DNA from: WHSW01 sp035296705
GTDB taxonomy: Bacteria > Actinomycetota > Thermoleophilia > Solirubrobacterales > 70-9
Direction: 5' to 3'
NCBI GenBank assembly: GCA_035296705.1
Contig: DATHAL010000031.1
Span: 1 to 62,027, forward strand
Length of the DNA: 62,027 nt
The position numbers and the translations under genes were made by a program. The notes below the pieces were generated by a model. The model had not been told where the DNA came from. It made no database searches and was given only the letters and a program-made list of their open reading frames with translations. Shown piece after piece: positions 16,174-25,170 of the stretch; within the stretch, counting starts at the first letter, position 1, and the number at the start of each line of letters is the position of its first letter.

Positions 16174-18440
16174 CAATCGCTCCAGTCCACGTAGCGGCCG
16201 CACGCAGCGCGGCCGTCGATGAGCTTTTCAGCTTCGCCCGGAGCGGGAGAGGCAGCATCGGCGTAGCCGCGGCCAGCGAGGCTCGCGGCGAGCGTCCCGA
16301 GGTGAGCGACGGAGTGGGCGCCGAGCAGACGGCCGACGAGTGGCGGCTCGGAGACCGTGGCGGTGATCCGCAACGGGCCGCCGGCCGAGTCGACGGTGCC
16401 CGCCGGCCAGAGGGGCGCGACGCCCCGGTAGTCGAGGTTCCCGGGCACCGTCGCGTCGAGGCCCTCGCCGCTCAGGCTGACCGGGCGCGTCGCGTCGTAC
16501 TGGAGCGAGAGGTTCCAGCGGCCCCTGGGCAGGTCGATCGCGATCGTCGCGCTGGCGCCGCTCTCGACGGTCGCACTCGACCAGTGGCTCGCATCGAGCA
16601 CGACCGGCGCCCGCTCGAACACGGCCGCCCGACCCTCCGGCCGGGAGCCTGCGCACTCGCGCGTCGCCCCGGGCTCGGGGCCGCGCTCGCCCGGAATGCG
16701 GCTCGAGGGATCTGCATCGCCGCGGCCCCAGAGCACGTACGACGGGGTCTGCTCGACGATCCGGTAGCCCGGCGGCGGGCCGCTCGAGTAAGCCGCGCGG
16801 GTCGTGAGCACGTATCGGAACCGGGCTAGCGTGTTCGCGGAGACCGCGTCGAAGTCGAACTTCGAGCCGACGTCGCGGATCTCGAAGTTCGGCTCGACGA
16901 AGTAGGGGTCGTAGAAGTTCCGCACGTGCGTGAACGGCTTCGAGCCGCGCAGTTCGTGCAGGACGAAGTTGTCGCGCCCGAGGAAGAGGAGCTTCTCGCC
17001 CTCGACGTACGGCCGGATCTCGGCGAGCTCCGCCGCGTGCGCGTCGGGCGCCACCGGCGCCTGGCGGAGGATCAGGAAGCTCGAGCCCGCGGCGGCGATC
17101 CCGAAGACGGCGGCGAGCGCCGTGAGCGCCGGGCGCCGGGCGCCGAGCAGGCCGCCGAGCGCAACGAGCGCGATCAGCGGCGCCGTGATCGCGAGCGCCT
17201 TGGCCGACGTGTACACGGTGCCGAGTCCGCGTGCGAGCAGGTAGAGGACCGCGGCCGCGGCGATTGCCGCGGGGATCGCCGTGCCGTGGCGGCGCAGCCA
17301 GCCGGGAAGGCCCGCGAGCGTGACGCAGGCGGCGAAGACGCCGCCCGCGTAGAAGAGCGCCGATGGCAGGTCGCTCGCCGCGGCCGAGAGCCTGAACTCG
17401 CCGGTCGGCCAGATCCCGAACGCCTCAAACGGCGAGAGCTGACCGGGCAGGTTGCCGAGCCCGCCCTCGTTCGCGCGATCCGGATGCAATGCACGGAAGT
17501 CGACGAAGTCCGCGAGCCGCCCGAGCTCCGGCAGCATGAGCACGACCAGCGCCGCCGCGCCCGCGGAGACCGCGACGCCCACAGAGCGCGGGTTCGCCCG
17601 TCCGCGCGGGAGCTCGATCGCCCCCCAGACGATCGCCGCGCCGGCAAGCCAGGCGAGGCCCGGGAACGAGTAGACGTAGGTGACGCCCGCGGCAATCAGC
17701 GCGAGCGGGACGGCGTCGCGCCAGCGGCGCGCCCGCGGCAGGAGCAGCGCGAAACCGAGCACGAAAAGAGCGATGATCGGCTCCTTGAACGCCTCCTGCG
17801 CGAGGTAGGCGGCTGCGAGGTATGGCAGTGCGACGAGCGCGGCGGCAAGCGTCCGGGGGAACGGCCGCAGGTCGTCGAGCGCCGCGAATGCGACCAGGGC
17901 CGTGAGCGCCGGGATCGCGAGCCCCAGGCCCGCGAATGCGTCGATCGAGCTCGCGCCGAGGAGCGTCGAGAGCCCCGCGACCAGCGCGTGCGGCCCCAGC
18001 GGATAGCCCTGGTCGATGAGCACCGGCTCGGGCCGGAAGCGTTCGTCGATCCAGTCGGCGAGCAGCAAGTGGTTCGCCATGTCGTCGTTGACGAGGCCCA
18101 CACCGAGGATGCCGACGTCCCCCGCGGCGATGAACGGGAGCGCGGCGGCGAGTACGCCGATGCCGGCGGCCGCGACGGCCGGGGCGCTGAACCCCTGCCG
18201 GAAGCCGGTGGCGCCGAGGCCGACGGTCCCAGCGATGACCAGGCAGACGACCGTGATCGCCAGCGCCGTGCCGGTCCCGCCCAGCCCGGCGACGATCCCG
18301 CAGGCGACGAGCAGGATCGCGAGCCCGACGGGCCCCGCCAACCACGTCCCCTCCCGCCACCCGCAGAGGGCCAGCGCGAGCTGGCCGACCGCCAGCGAGC
18401 CGCCGGCGATCACCGCCGCCGAGGCGAGCGCGGCGAGCAC
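16173..18440 (-). CDS. Large integral membrane protein, GT-C glycosyltransferase-like, with extracytoplasmic C-terminal domain
   Basis: This 755-aa protein has about 13 transmembrane helices over residues 1-460. The loop after the early helices contains NDDMANHLLLADWID and DQGYPLGPHAL. Acidic loop residues of that kind are typical of GT-C enzymes that use polyprenyl-phosphate sugars. The C-terminal 290 residues are soluble and rich in beta-strand, with a galactose-binding/jelly-roll-like appearance (IDLPRGRWNLSLQYDATRPV). The likely role is envelope polysaccharide or lipid glycosylation, which is uncertain. The GTG start lies 6 nt after the asd stop, so it is probably co-transcribed with lysC-asd although functionally unrelated. 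Confidence 0.75.
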   Translation of the reverse strand: MLAALASAAVIAGGSLAVGQLALALCGWREGTWLAGPVGLAILLVACGIVAGLGGTGTALAITVVCLVIAGTVGLGATGFRQGFSAPAVAAAGIGVLAAALPFIAAGDVGILGVGLVNDDMANHLLLADWIDERFRPEPVLIDQGYPLGPHALVAGLSTLLGASSIDAFAGLGLAIPALTALVAFAALDDLRPFPRTLAAALVALPYLAAAYLAQEAFKEPIIALFVLGFALLLPRARRWRDAVPLALIAAGVTYVYSFPGLAWLAGAAIVWGAIELPRGRANPRSVGVAVSAGAAALVVLMLPELGRLADFVDFRALHPDRANEGGLGNLPGQLSPFEAFGIWPTGEFRLSAAASDLPSALFYAGGVFAACVTLAGLPGWLRRHGTAIPAAIAAAAVLYLLARGLGTVYTSAKALAITAPLIALVALGGLLGARRPALTALAAVFGIAAAGSSFLILRQAPVAPDAHAAELAEIRPYVEGEKLLFLGRDNFVLHELRGSKPFTHVRNFYDPYFVEPNFEIRDVGSKFDFDAVSANTLARFRYVLTTRAAYSSGPPPGYRIVEQTPSYVLWGRGDADPSSRIPGERGPEPGATRECAGSRPEGRAAVFERAPVVLDASHWSSATVESGASATIAIDLPRGRWNLSLQYDATRPVSLSGEGLDATVPGNLDYRGVAPLWPAGTVDSAGGPLRITATVSEPPLVGRLLGAHSVAHLGTLAASLAGRGYADAASPAPGEAEKLIDGRAACGRYVDWSD

Positions 18441-18446
18441 GGGCTG

Positions 18447-19511
18447 CTAGCCGGAGAACGCGGTGGAGCCCGCCGGCACCCGCACCAGGTCGCGCTCGCG
18501 AAGGAGCTCGGCCACCTGGACGGCGTTCGTCGCGGCCCCCTTGCGCAGGTTGTCGCCGACAACCCAAAGGTTCAGGCAGCGCTGGTTAGATGGGTCTCGG
18601 CGGATTCGCCCCACCAGGACCTCATCGCGTCCGGCGACGTCGGTGGCGAGCGGGTAGAGGCCGTCGGCCGGGCTGTCGGCGACGAGCACACCCGGCGCGC
18701 CGGCGAGGAGCGCGCGGCACTGCTCGGGCGAGAGCGGCTCCCGGGTCTGGATGTTCACCGACTGGGAGTGACCGACGAGGACCGGGACGCGCACGCAGGT
18801 CGCCGAGATCCCCAGCGAGTCCTCCGAGACTTCCAGGATCTTCCGGGTCTCGGCCATGACCTTGCGCTCCTCGGTCGTGTAGTCGTCGCCCTCCTTGAAG
18901 GTCTCGACCTGCGGCACGACGTTGAAGGCGATCCGGTGCGGATAGACGCTCGGCGGCTCGGGGTCCGTGTCGTGAAGGAGGGCGTGCGACTGGTCGAGGA
19001 GCTCGTCCATGGCCGCGCGCCCGGTGCCCGACACCGACTGGTACGTGGAGATGACGATCCGCTCGATCCCGACCGACCGCTCGATCGGTGCCAGCGCCAC
19101 CACCATCTGCATCGTCGAGCAGTTCGGGTTCGCGATCAGGCCGTGGTGGTTTACGGCTGCATCGGGGTTGACCTCGGTGACCACGAGGGGTACGTCGTCG
19201 TGCATCCGCCAGTAGCTCGTGTTGTCGACGACCACGGCACCCGCGTCGATGAACCTCGGCGCCCATTCCGCGCTCACCGAGCCGCCGGCCGATGAGAGCA
19301 CGAGATCGAGGCCGCCGATCGTCTCGGCCGACAGCGCGACGCACTCGAGCTCCTCGTCGCCGAAGCGGACGCGCCTGCCCGCCGAGCGCTCCGATGTGAA
19401 CGCCCGCACCTCCGACGCGGGGAACCCGCGCTCGGCCAGCACGTCGAGGATCGTCGATCCCACGGCGCCCGTGGCGCCGACCACGCCCACTCTCATGCTT
19501 CGCTCGTTCAT
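18447..19511 (-). CDS. asd: Aspartate-semialdehyde dehydrogenase
   Basis: This 354-aa enzyme makes aspartate semialdehyde from aspartyl phosphate with NADPH, feeding Lys, Met, Thr and diaminopimelate synthesis. The NADP motif VGVVGATGAVGSTIL, the active-site Cys in ANPNCSTMQMV, STYQSVSGTGRAAM and the late His motif VLVGHSQSVN are all present. An in-frame ATG at 19496 (MRVGVVGATG) gives the more usual family N-terminus and is an alternative start. It lies 55 nt downstream of lysC on the same strand, the standard lysC-asd arrangement in Actinobacteria. Confidence 0.95.
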   Translation of the reverse strand: MNERSMRVGVVGATGAVGSTILDVLAERGFPASEVRAFTSERSAGRRVRFGDEELECVALSAETIGGLDLVLSSAGGSVSAEWAPRFIDAGAVVVDNTSYWRMHDDVPLVVTEVNPDAAVNHHGLIANPNCSTMQMVVALAPIERSVGIERIVISTYQSVSGTGRAAMDELLDQSHALLHDTDPEPPSVYPHRIAFNVVPQVETFKEGDDYTTEERKVMAETRKILEVSEDSLGISATCVRVPVLVGHSQSVNIQTREPLSPEQCRALLAGAPGVLVADSPADGLYPLATDVAGRDEVLVGRIRRDPSNQRCLNLWVVGDNLRKGAATNAVQVAELLRERDLVRVPAGSTAFSG

Positions 19512-19566
19512 CGGCGGTCAGTATGCCGAAGCCTCGGCTCCGCGATGAGTTCGCCGCCGCGGCGCG

Positions 19567-20835
19567 TCAGGAGGTGACCCGCGGACGGTGCTCGCCCGAT
19601 GGGTCCTCCTCGCGCACCGCGTCCGCGCCGAGGTCGAAGGCCTCGTGGATCGCCCGCACGGCGTCGGGCACGCGCTCGGCGGCGACCACGCACGAGATCT
19701 TGATCGGCGACGTGGAGATCATCTCGATGTTGATCTCGCGCTCGCCGAGCGTGCGGAACACCTTCGCCGCGACGCCCGGGTGGCTGCGCATGCCGGCGCC
19801 GACGATCGAGACCTTGCCGACGTGCGGGTCGGTCTCCGTGGCGTCGCCGACGTTGATGCCGTTCAGGACGTCGGTCGCCGCGCTGAGATCGTCGGTCGCG
19901 ACGGTGAACGAGAGGTCCGCCTTCGAGTCCTCCGAGATGGGCTCGTTCTGGATGATCATGTCGACGTTCACGTTCGCGTCGGCGAGGGCGCCGAAGACGC
20001 GTCCCGCGACCCCTGGCTCGTCGCGGAGACCGGTCAGCGTGACGCGCGCCTCGTAGGCGTGCGTGACCGCTGTGACCATCGGGCGTTCCATCGTCTCGTC
20101 CTCGGCGAGCACGAGAGTACCTGGGGCGTCCTCGAAGGAGCTTCGACAGTGGATGCGGATGCCGTGATTTCGCGCGTACTCGACCGAGCGCAGCTGCAGG
20201 ACCCCGGCGCCGGATGACGACATCTCGAGCATCTCGTCAAAGGAGACGAGCGGCAGTTTGCGCGCGTCGGAGACGAGCCGCGGGTCGGCGCTGAAGACTC
20301 CGGCGACGTCCGTATAGATCTCGCAGACGTCCGCGCCGAGCGCGGCGGCGATCGCGACCGCGGTCGTGTCGGAGCCGCCCCGACCGAGCGTGGTCACATC
20401 CTTGGAGTCGCCGGAGACGCCCTGGAAACCGGCGACGAGCACGATCCGGTCCTCCGCGAGCCCCGCGCGGATGCGGTCGGCTCGGACCTCGAGGATCCGC
20501 GCCCGGGTGTGCGAGGAGTCCGTGACGATCCCGGCCTGGGAGCCGGTGAGCGAGATCGCCTCGTGGCCCATGTCGTGGATCGCCATCGCGCAGAGCGCGC
20601 AGGAGATCCGCTCGCCGGTCGAGAGCAGCATGTCCAGCTCGCGCTCGAGCGGGCGCTTGGAGATCTCGTAGGCGGCGGCGACGAGCTCGTCGGTGGTCTT
20701 GCCGCGCGCCGAGAGCACCGCGACGACCTGGTTGCCGCGCTCGCGGGCGGCGACGATCCGCGCTGCGGCGCGCTTGACGTCCTCGACGTCCGCGACCGAG
20801 GTGCCGCCGAACTTCATCACCACCGTGTCCGCCAT
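19567..20835 (-). CDS. lysC: Aspartate kinase with two ACT domains
   Basis: This 422-aa enzyme phosphorylates aspartate, the first step of the aspartate amino-acid family. The kinase motif VMKFGGTSVADVEDVKRAA lies at residues 5-23. Catalytic TTLGRGGSDTTAVAIAAALG is near 150. Two C-terminal ACT domains follow (about 265-410: VTLTGLRDEPGVAGRVFGAL and KVSIVGAGMRSHPGVAAKVF). The ACT pair normally gives feedback control by lysine and/or threonine. No lysine riboswitch is visible in the 104 bp upstream. It is divergent from the PadR gene. Confidence 0.96.
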   Translation of the reverse strand: MADTVVMKFGGTSVADVEDVKRAAARIVAARERGNQVVAVLSARGKTTDELVAAAYEISKRPLERELDMLLSTGERISCALCAMAIHDMGHEAISLTGSQAGIVTDSSHTRARILEVRADRIRAGLAEDRIVLVAGFQGVSGDSKDVTTLGRGGSDTTAVAIAAALGADVCEIYTDVAGVFSADPRLVSDARKLPLVSFDEMLEMSSSGAGVLQLRSVEYARNHGIRIHCRSSFEDAPGTLVLAEDETMERPMVTAVTHAYEARVTLTGLRDEPGVAGRVFGALADANVNVDMIIQNEPISEDSKADLSFTVATDDLSAATDVLNGINVGDATETDPHVGKVSIVGAGMRSHPGVAAKVFRTLGEREINIEMISTSPIKISCVVAAERVPDAVRAIHEAFDLGADAVREEDPSGEHRPRVTS

Positions 20836-20912
20836 CGCAGCTGAGAATACGATCGCAGCGCCGCTGCGTGAGCTGGAGCTTGCCGAGTGACGCCTGTCAC
20901 GCTCGCCGTATG

Positions 20913-20940
20913 TATCGCTGTGATATATCTACAGGCGATA
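20913..20940. promoter_or_regulatory. AT-rich dyad abutting the padR start: candidate PadR operator
   Basis: TATCGC-TGT (20913-20921) and ACA-GGCGATA (20931-20940) are inverted arms around the palindromic core GATATATC (20922-20929), with a one-base offset. This AT-rich symmetric patch in a GC-rich genome lies immediately before and into the ATG at 20940. No separate Shine-Dalgarno is visible, so the message may be leaderless. PadR family repressors commonly bind ATGT/ACAT-type dyads at their own promoters. Confidence 0.6.
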
Positions 20941-21476
20941 TGGAACTCAGCCACACCGCCTACGTCGTCCTCGGCATGCTGCGGCACGGGCCCCGCAGCG
21001 GCTACGAGATCAAGGCCGTCGTCGACAAGTCAACGCGGTTCTTCTGGGCCGCGAGCTACGGGCAGATCTACCCAGAGCTGAAGCGGCTTGCGGATGCGGG
21101 CCTGATCGAGGGTCGCGGCGAGGCGAGCGGCGGGCGCAAGCGCACGGTCTACACCCTCACCGACGCCGGCCGCGCCAAGCTCGCCGACTGGCTCTCGCGC
21201 GGTGCCGAGGTGCTCGAGTATCGCGACGAGGGCCTCCTGAAGCTCTTCTTCGCGGCCGCCGACCCGGACGCCGCGCTCGCGATCCTGGAGGCGAAGCAGC
21301 GACTTCACGAGGAGAAGCTGGCGGCGCTGCGGACCGTGGAGGCGGCGACGCTCGAGATCAAGGCCGCCGGCGATCCGTTCCCCGACCTGGTCCTCCGCTA
21401 CGGCATCGAGTCAACGGAGTGGATGGTCGCCTGGTGCAAGCGAGCTCGCGCGGAGGTCGAGAAGGGAGCTTCCTGA
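20940..21476 (+). CDS. PadR-family transcriptional regulator
   Basis: This 178-aa regulator has an N-terminal winged helix (SHTAYVVLGMLRHGPRSGYE, then YGQIYPELKRLADAGLIEGRG and RKRTVYTLTDAGRAKL). A Vir-like C-terminal helical dimerisation region follows (about 95-178), rich in Glu/Lys/Ala. The ATG at 20940 follows a symmetric element. The stop overlaps the next gene, an MMPL transporter, by one base (TGATG). The layout of PadR controlling an adjacent efflux-type pump is common and suggests that the effector is a pump substrate. The ligand is unknown. Confidence 0.92.
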   Translation: MELSHTAYVVLGMLRHGPRSGYEIKAVVDKSTRFFWAASYGQIYPELKRLADAGLIEGRGEASGGRKRTVYTLTDAGRAKLADWLSRGAEVLEYRDEGLLKLFFAAADPDAALAILEAKQRLHEEKLAALRTVEAATLEIKAAGDPFPDLVLRYGIESTEWMVAWCKRARAEVEKGAS

Positions 21477-23575
21477 TGCTGGATCGAATCGCGCGGCTCG
21501 CGCAGGCGCGCGGCAGGCGCATAGTGGTGATCGCGTCGATCCTGTTCGCGGTCGCCGGCGTCCTCGGCTCGGGCGTCGCAGACCACCTTGCGCCCTACGG
21601 CGCCGACGATCCCGACACGGAGAGCGTCAAGGCCGACGAGCTGCTTCAGGCCGCCGGCTACCGCGAAACCGGGCTCGTCGTCCTCATCGACGGGGTCGAC
21701 GTCACGACCGCCGCCGGCAAGCAGCGGGTCGCCGAGCTCGCGCGGGAGCTCCGCGCCGAGCCGGACGTCGCCGCCGTGACGGGCTACCTCGACGGTGGCA
21801 TAGGGGACTTCGTCTCCCGGAACGGCGACGCCACCTACCTCTCCGTGCAGCTCGCGCCGACCGACGATAAGGAGGCACAGGACGCCGCCGAGCGCGTCGC
21901 CGACTCGGTCTCCGGCGAGCCGGGGGTAACCGTGGGCGGCCCTGCGCTCGCCCAGCAGCAGGCGAACGAGCAGGTCGAGACGGACCTGCGCACCGCCGAG
22001 CTCTACGCCTTCCCGCTCCTCTTCCTGCTCTCGCTGCTCTTCTTCCGCAGCCTCGTGGCGGCGCTCCTGCCGCTGCTCGTCGGCGGGCTCGCGATCGTCG
22101 CGACCATGGTCACGCTGCGCGGCGCGGCGGAGGTCACCGACGTCTCGACCTTCGCGCTCAACCTGGTCACCGGCCTCGGGCTCGGGCTCGCCATCGACTA
22201 CAGCCTCTTCATCGTCTCGCGCTACCGCGAGGAGATCGCGAAGCACGGGCCCGGCCTCGAGGCGATGCGCAGGACGCTCGCGACCGCGGGGCGGACGGTG
22301 CTCCTCAGCTCGCTCACGGTCGCCGGCGCGATCGCGTCGCTGATCGTCTTCCCACAGCGCTTCCTCTACTCGATGGGGATCGGCGGCTCGCTCGTCGCCC
22401 TGATCGCCGCCGCGATCTCGCTGCTCGTGCTGCCTGCGGTGCTCGCACTGCTCGGCGATCGCGTCAACGCCCTCTCCCCCGCGTTCCTGCGCCGCCGCGC
22501 CGAGCGCGACGCCAGGCCGGCGAGCGAGGGCTTCTGGTATCGGCTCTCGCAGCTCGTGATGCGGATGCCGGGCCGAGTCGCCGCCGCGAGCGCGGCCCTG
22601 TTGATCGCCCTCGGGATCCCCTTCTTCGGAATCCAATTCACCTCCGTCGACGCCCAGGTGCTGCCGGAGTCGGCGAGCGCGCACCAGGTGGACGACGTGC
22701 TGCGCGCCGACTTCCCGCCCTTCCGCGACACCCCGGTCACGCTCGCGGTTCGCGGCGGCGCCAACCACGCGGGAGCGATCGCGAGTGAGGCGCGCGGCAT
22801 CGACGGCGTCGCCGAGGTGCGCCCACCGGTCGAGCTCGGTGACGGGATCGCCGCCGTCGACGTCGTCTCGGAGCACCCGTCACTCAGCGACGAGAGCCAG
22901 GACCTGGTCGAGGAGCTGCGGGCGATCGACGGCGAGTCGCTCGCGACTGGCTCCACCGCCCACTACATCGACCTCCAGGACAGCCTCGTCGAGCACCTGC
23001 CGCTGGTGCTCGCGATCACGGCGCTGGTCACCTTCGCCGTCCTCTTCGTGATGACCGGCTCCGTCATCCTGCCGCTCAAGCAGATCCTGATGAACGTGCT
23101 CACGCTCAGCGCGGTGTTCGGGATCCTCGTCCTGATCTTCCAGGAGGGTCGGTTCGAGAGCCTGCTCGGCTACACGAGCCAGGGGGCGCTCGAGACGACG
23201 CAGCCGCTCTTCCTGTTCGCGGTCGTCTTCGGCCTGTCCACGGACTACGGCGTCTTCCTGCTCTCCCGGATCAAGGAGGCGCACGACGGGGGAGCCTCGA
23301 ACCGCGACTCGGTCGCGGTCGGCCTCGAGCGCACGGGAAGGATCGTGACCGCGGCGGCGATCCTGTTCTCGATCGCGATTGGGGCCTTCGTGACCTCGAA
23401 GGTGATCTTCATCAAGGAGCTCGGGCTCGGCACCGCGCTCGCGGTCCTGATTGACGCCTCGATCGTCCGCGCGCTGCTCGTTCCGTCGCTGATGCGGCTG
23501 CTCGGCGAGTGGAACTGGTGGGCGCCGCGTCCCCTGCGCCGGCTGCACCGGCGCATTCGGATCAGCGAGGCCTGA
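21476..23575 (+). CDS. MMPL/RND-family transporter
   Basis: This 699-aa transporter has two repeats, each with an extracytoplasmic domain and a block of helices. The proton-relay Asp-Tyr motifs GLAIDYSLFIVSRYREE (first repeat) and GLSTDYGVFLLSRIKEAHD (second repeat) are intact. MMPL proteins export lipids, hydrophobic compounds or drugs using the proton gradient. The ATG at 21476 is preceded by GAAGGGAG and coupled to the PadR stop. The C-terminus is basic (RRLHRRIRISEA). It is probably under PadR control; the substrate is unknown. Confidence 0.93.
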   Translation: MLDRIARLAQARGRRIVVIASILFAVAGVLGSGVADHLAPYGADDPDTESVKADELLQAAGYRETGLVVLIDGVDVTTAAGKQRVAELARELRAEPDVAAVTGYLDGGIGDFVSRNGDATYLSVQLAPTDDKEAQDAAERVADSVSGEPGVTVGGPALAQQQANEQVETDLRTAELYAFPLLFLLSLLFFRSLVAALLPLLVGGLAIVATMVTLRGAAEVTDVSTFALNLVTGLGLGLAIDYSLFIVSRYREEIAKHGPGLEAMRRTLATAGRTVLLSSLTVAGAIASLIVFPQRFLYSMGIGGSLVALIAAAISLLVLPAVLALLGDRVNALSPAFLRRRAERDARPASEGFWYRLSQLVMRMPGRVAAASAALLIALGIPFFGIQFTSVDAQVLPESASAHQVDDVLRADFPPFRDTPVTLAVRGGANHAGAIASEARGIDGVAEVRPPVELGDGIAAVDVVSEHPSLSDESQDLVEELRAIDGESLATGSTAHYIDLQDSLVEHLPLVLAITALVTFAVLFVMTGSVILPLKQILMNVLTLSAVFGILVLIFQEGRFESLLGYTSQGALETTQPLFLFAVVFGLSTDYGVFLLSRIKEAHDGGASNRDSVAVGLERTGRIVTAAAILFSIAIGAFVTSKVIFIKELGLGTALAVLIDASIVRALLVPSLMRLLGEWNWWAPRPLRRLHRRIRISEA

Positions 23576-23658
23576 GAACTACGTGCCACACGGCACGAGC
23601 CCGGTTCCGGGCGTTCGCACCGGGTACGGGACCGGTGCAAGCCAGGAAGGAGGCACAG

Positions 23659-23883
23659 ATGTCCATAGGTGGATCGGTATTTCTGATCGCCGTCGGAGCG
23701 ATTCTGCGCTTTGCCGTCACGGATGCGATCGAAGGTGTGGACCTCGCGGTCATCGGGTTGATCCTGATCATCGCCGGCGTCGTCGGCCTCGTCGCGTCGC
23801 TGATCTGGGCGGCCATCGCATCGCGGCGCCCAGCGGCGACCTACGACGACCGCTACGACACGCGCTATCGCGGCGCTCCGTAG
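23659..23883 (+). CDS. DUF6458-like small membrane protein
   Basis: This 74-aa protein has two transmembrane helices. The first is the MSIGGSVFLIAVGAILRFAV type, and the second is about residues 28-53 (LAVIGLILIIAGVVGLVASL). A short Asp/Tyr/Arg-rich tail follows (YDDRYDTRYRG). This matches the widespread actinobacterial DUF6458 pattern. The function is unknown. It has a strong Shine-Dalgarno (AAGGAGG, 23647-23653) and is monocistronic, with a stem-loop terminator following it. Confidence 0.9.
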   Translation: MSIGGSVFLIAVGAILRFAVTDAIEGVDLAVIGLILIIAGVVGLVASLIWAAIASRRPAATYDDRYDTRYRGAP

Positions 23884-23911
23884 CGAAGCGCGAAACTGAA
23901 AGCGAAACCGC

Positions 23912-23953
23912 GCGCCGGCCGGCACCGCACGTGATGCGGGCGGCCGGCGCTTT
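23912..23953 (+). terminator. GC-rich stem-loop after the DUF6458-like gene
   Basis: Arms GCGCCGGCC (23912-23920) and GGCCGGCGC (23942-23950) are perfectly complementary and are followed by TTT. The loop contains a second nested stem, CCGCA/TGCGG. It sits 29 nt after the stop codon and before the next plus-strand gene, so it is a plausible intrinsic terminator, though the U-tract is short. Confidence 0.55.
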
Positions 23954-24000
23954 CACGTCGCGGCGCAATCCCGACGCCGGGTTGGCGCGTAATACCCGGC

Positions 24001-24540
24001 GTGACGACGAGGACGAAGCGGATACTGAGGACGGGGCTGGCGACGATCGCTGCCGTCGCAGTGGTCGGCCTCTACGCCTGCGGCTCCGACGATGACGGCG
24101 CAACGGCCGCGGACGGCGGCCAGGAGGCCGTCGCAGTGCAGAGCTTCGGCGACGCCGGCGAGGTGCTGGTCGACGCCAACGGCGCCGCGCTTTACTCCCC
24201 CGATCAGGAGGACAACGGGAAGATCCTCTGCACCGGTGGCTGCGAGGCGATCTGGAAGCCGCTCGCGGCGACATCCGGCCAGCCGACCGCAAGCTCCGAC
24301 GTCGGCGGCGAGCTCGGGACCGTGAAGCGGCCGGACGGCTCGCAGCAGGTCACCTTTGACGGCGCGCCCCTCTACACGTTCACCGAGGAGGGGCCGGGAG
24401 AGGTCACCGGCGACGGCGTCAGCGACGCCTTCGACGGCCAGCGCTTCACCTGGCACGTCGCGCAGCCGAGCGGCCCCTCGGGCGCCGGCTCGCCCACGAC
24501 ACCGACGACCGACTCGAGCAGCGGCGGCTACAGCTACTGA
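24001..24540 (+). CDS. Secreted lipoprotein of the COG4315 type
   Basis: This 179-aa protein starts with GTG at 24001. It has a signal peptide with lipobox VVGLYACGS (Cys27). Two copies of the repeat typical of COG4315 lipoproteins follow. One is around LVDANGAALYSPDQED with the following CTGGCEAIWKPL. The other is around QVTFDGAPLYTFTEEGPGE. The C-terminus is Ser/Thr/Gly-rich. The family is common in Actinobacteria, and its function is unknown. It is convergent with recR, whose stop begins at the next base. Confidence 0.88.
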   Translation: MTTRTKRILRTGLATIAAVAVVGLYACGSDDDGATAADGGQEAVAVQSFGDAGEVLVDANGAALYSPDQEDNGKILCTGGCEAIWKPLAATSGQPTASSDVGGELGTVKRPDGSQQVTFDGAPLYTFTEEGPGEVTGDGVSDAFDGQRFTWHVAQPSGPSGAGSPTTPTTDSSSGGYSY

Positions 24541-25137
24541 TCAGGCATCGACGCGCTGCCGACCCAGGAACGCGCGGCCGAGCGTGACCTCGTCCGCGTG
24601 CTCGAGGTCGGCGCCGACCGGGAGGCCGCTCGCAAGCCGCGTGATCGCGACATCGCCGCGCAGCAGGTCGGCGATGTGGTGCGCGGTCGCCTCGCCGGTC
24701 GTCGTCGGGTTCGTCGCCAGGACGACCTCGGATACCTCCGGCGAGCGGACTCGCTCGACCAGCTCGGTGATCTTGAGATCCTCGGGGTCGATGCCGTCGA
24801 TCGGCGAGAGCGCGCCGCCGAGCACGTGGTAGAGGCCGCGATACTCATGCGTGCGCTCGATCGGGATCACGTCGGCGGGCTGCTCCACGACGCAGACCAG
24901 CGAGCGGTCGCGCCGCGGGTCGGCGCAGACCTCGCAGGTCGGCCCCTCGGCGAGGTTGAAGCAGACCTCGCACAGCCCGACTCTCTCCTTCACCTCCCTG
25001 ATCGCGTCGGCAAGCGCCGCGGCGTCCTCGTCGTCGGAGCGCAGGATGTGGAAGGCAAGCCGCTGCGCGGTGCGTTGCCCGATCCCGGGCAGCTTCGCCA
25101 GCTCGCCGACGAGCCGGTTGATCGGCTGCGGATACAT
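24541..25137 (-). CDS. recR: Recombination mediator protein RecR
   Basis: This 198-aa protein of the RecFOR repair pathway helps load RecA on gapped DNA. It has the helix-hairpin-helix LAKLPGIGQRTAQRLAFHIL (13-32), a four-Cys zinc finger (CEVCFNLAEGPTCEVC, about 57-72) and a Toprim domain (LVCVVEQPADVIPIERTHEY and later VVLATNPTTTGEATAHHIA). Length and order are canonical. It is the last gene of dnaX-ybaB-recR, a conserved bacterial cluster. Confidence 0.97.
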   Translation of the reverse strand: MYPQPINRLVGELAKLPGIGQRTAQRLAFHILRSDDEDAAALADAIREVKERVGLCEVCFNLAEGPTCEVCADPRRDRSLVCVVEQPADVIPIERTHEYRGLYHVLGGALSPIDGIDPEDLKITELVERVRSPEVSEVVLATNPTTTGEATAHHIADLLRGDVAITRLASGLPVGADLEHADEVTLGRAFLGRQRVDA

Positions 25138-25170
25138 CGCGAGTGAAGCTAGCGAGCGGGCCGGTTGGCG

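Noticed and set aside
16926..19295. 789-codon plus-strand frame
   Set aside because: It is antisense to the GT-C-like gene and asd, has no recognisable domain, and has an Arg/Glu/Asp-rich composition typical of shadow frames.
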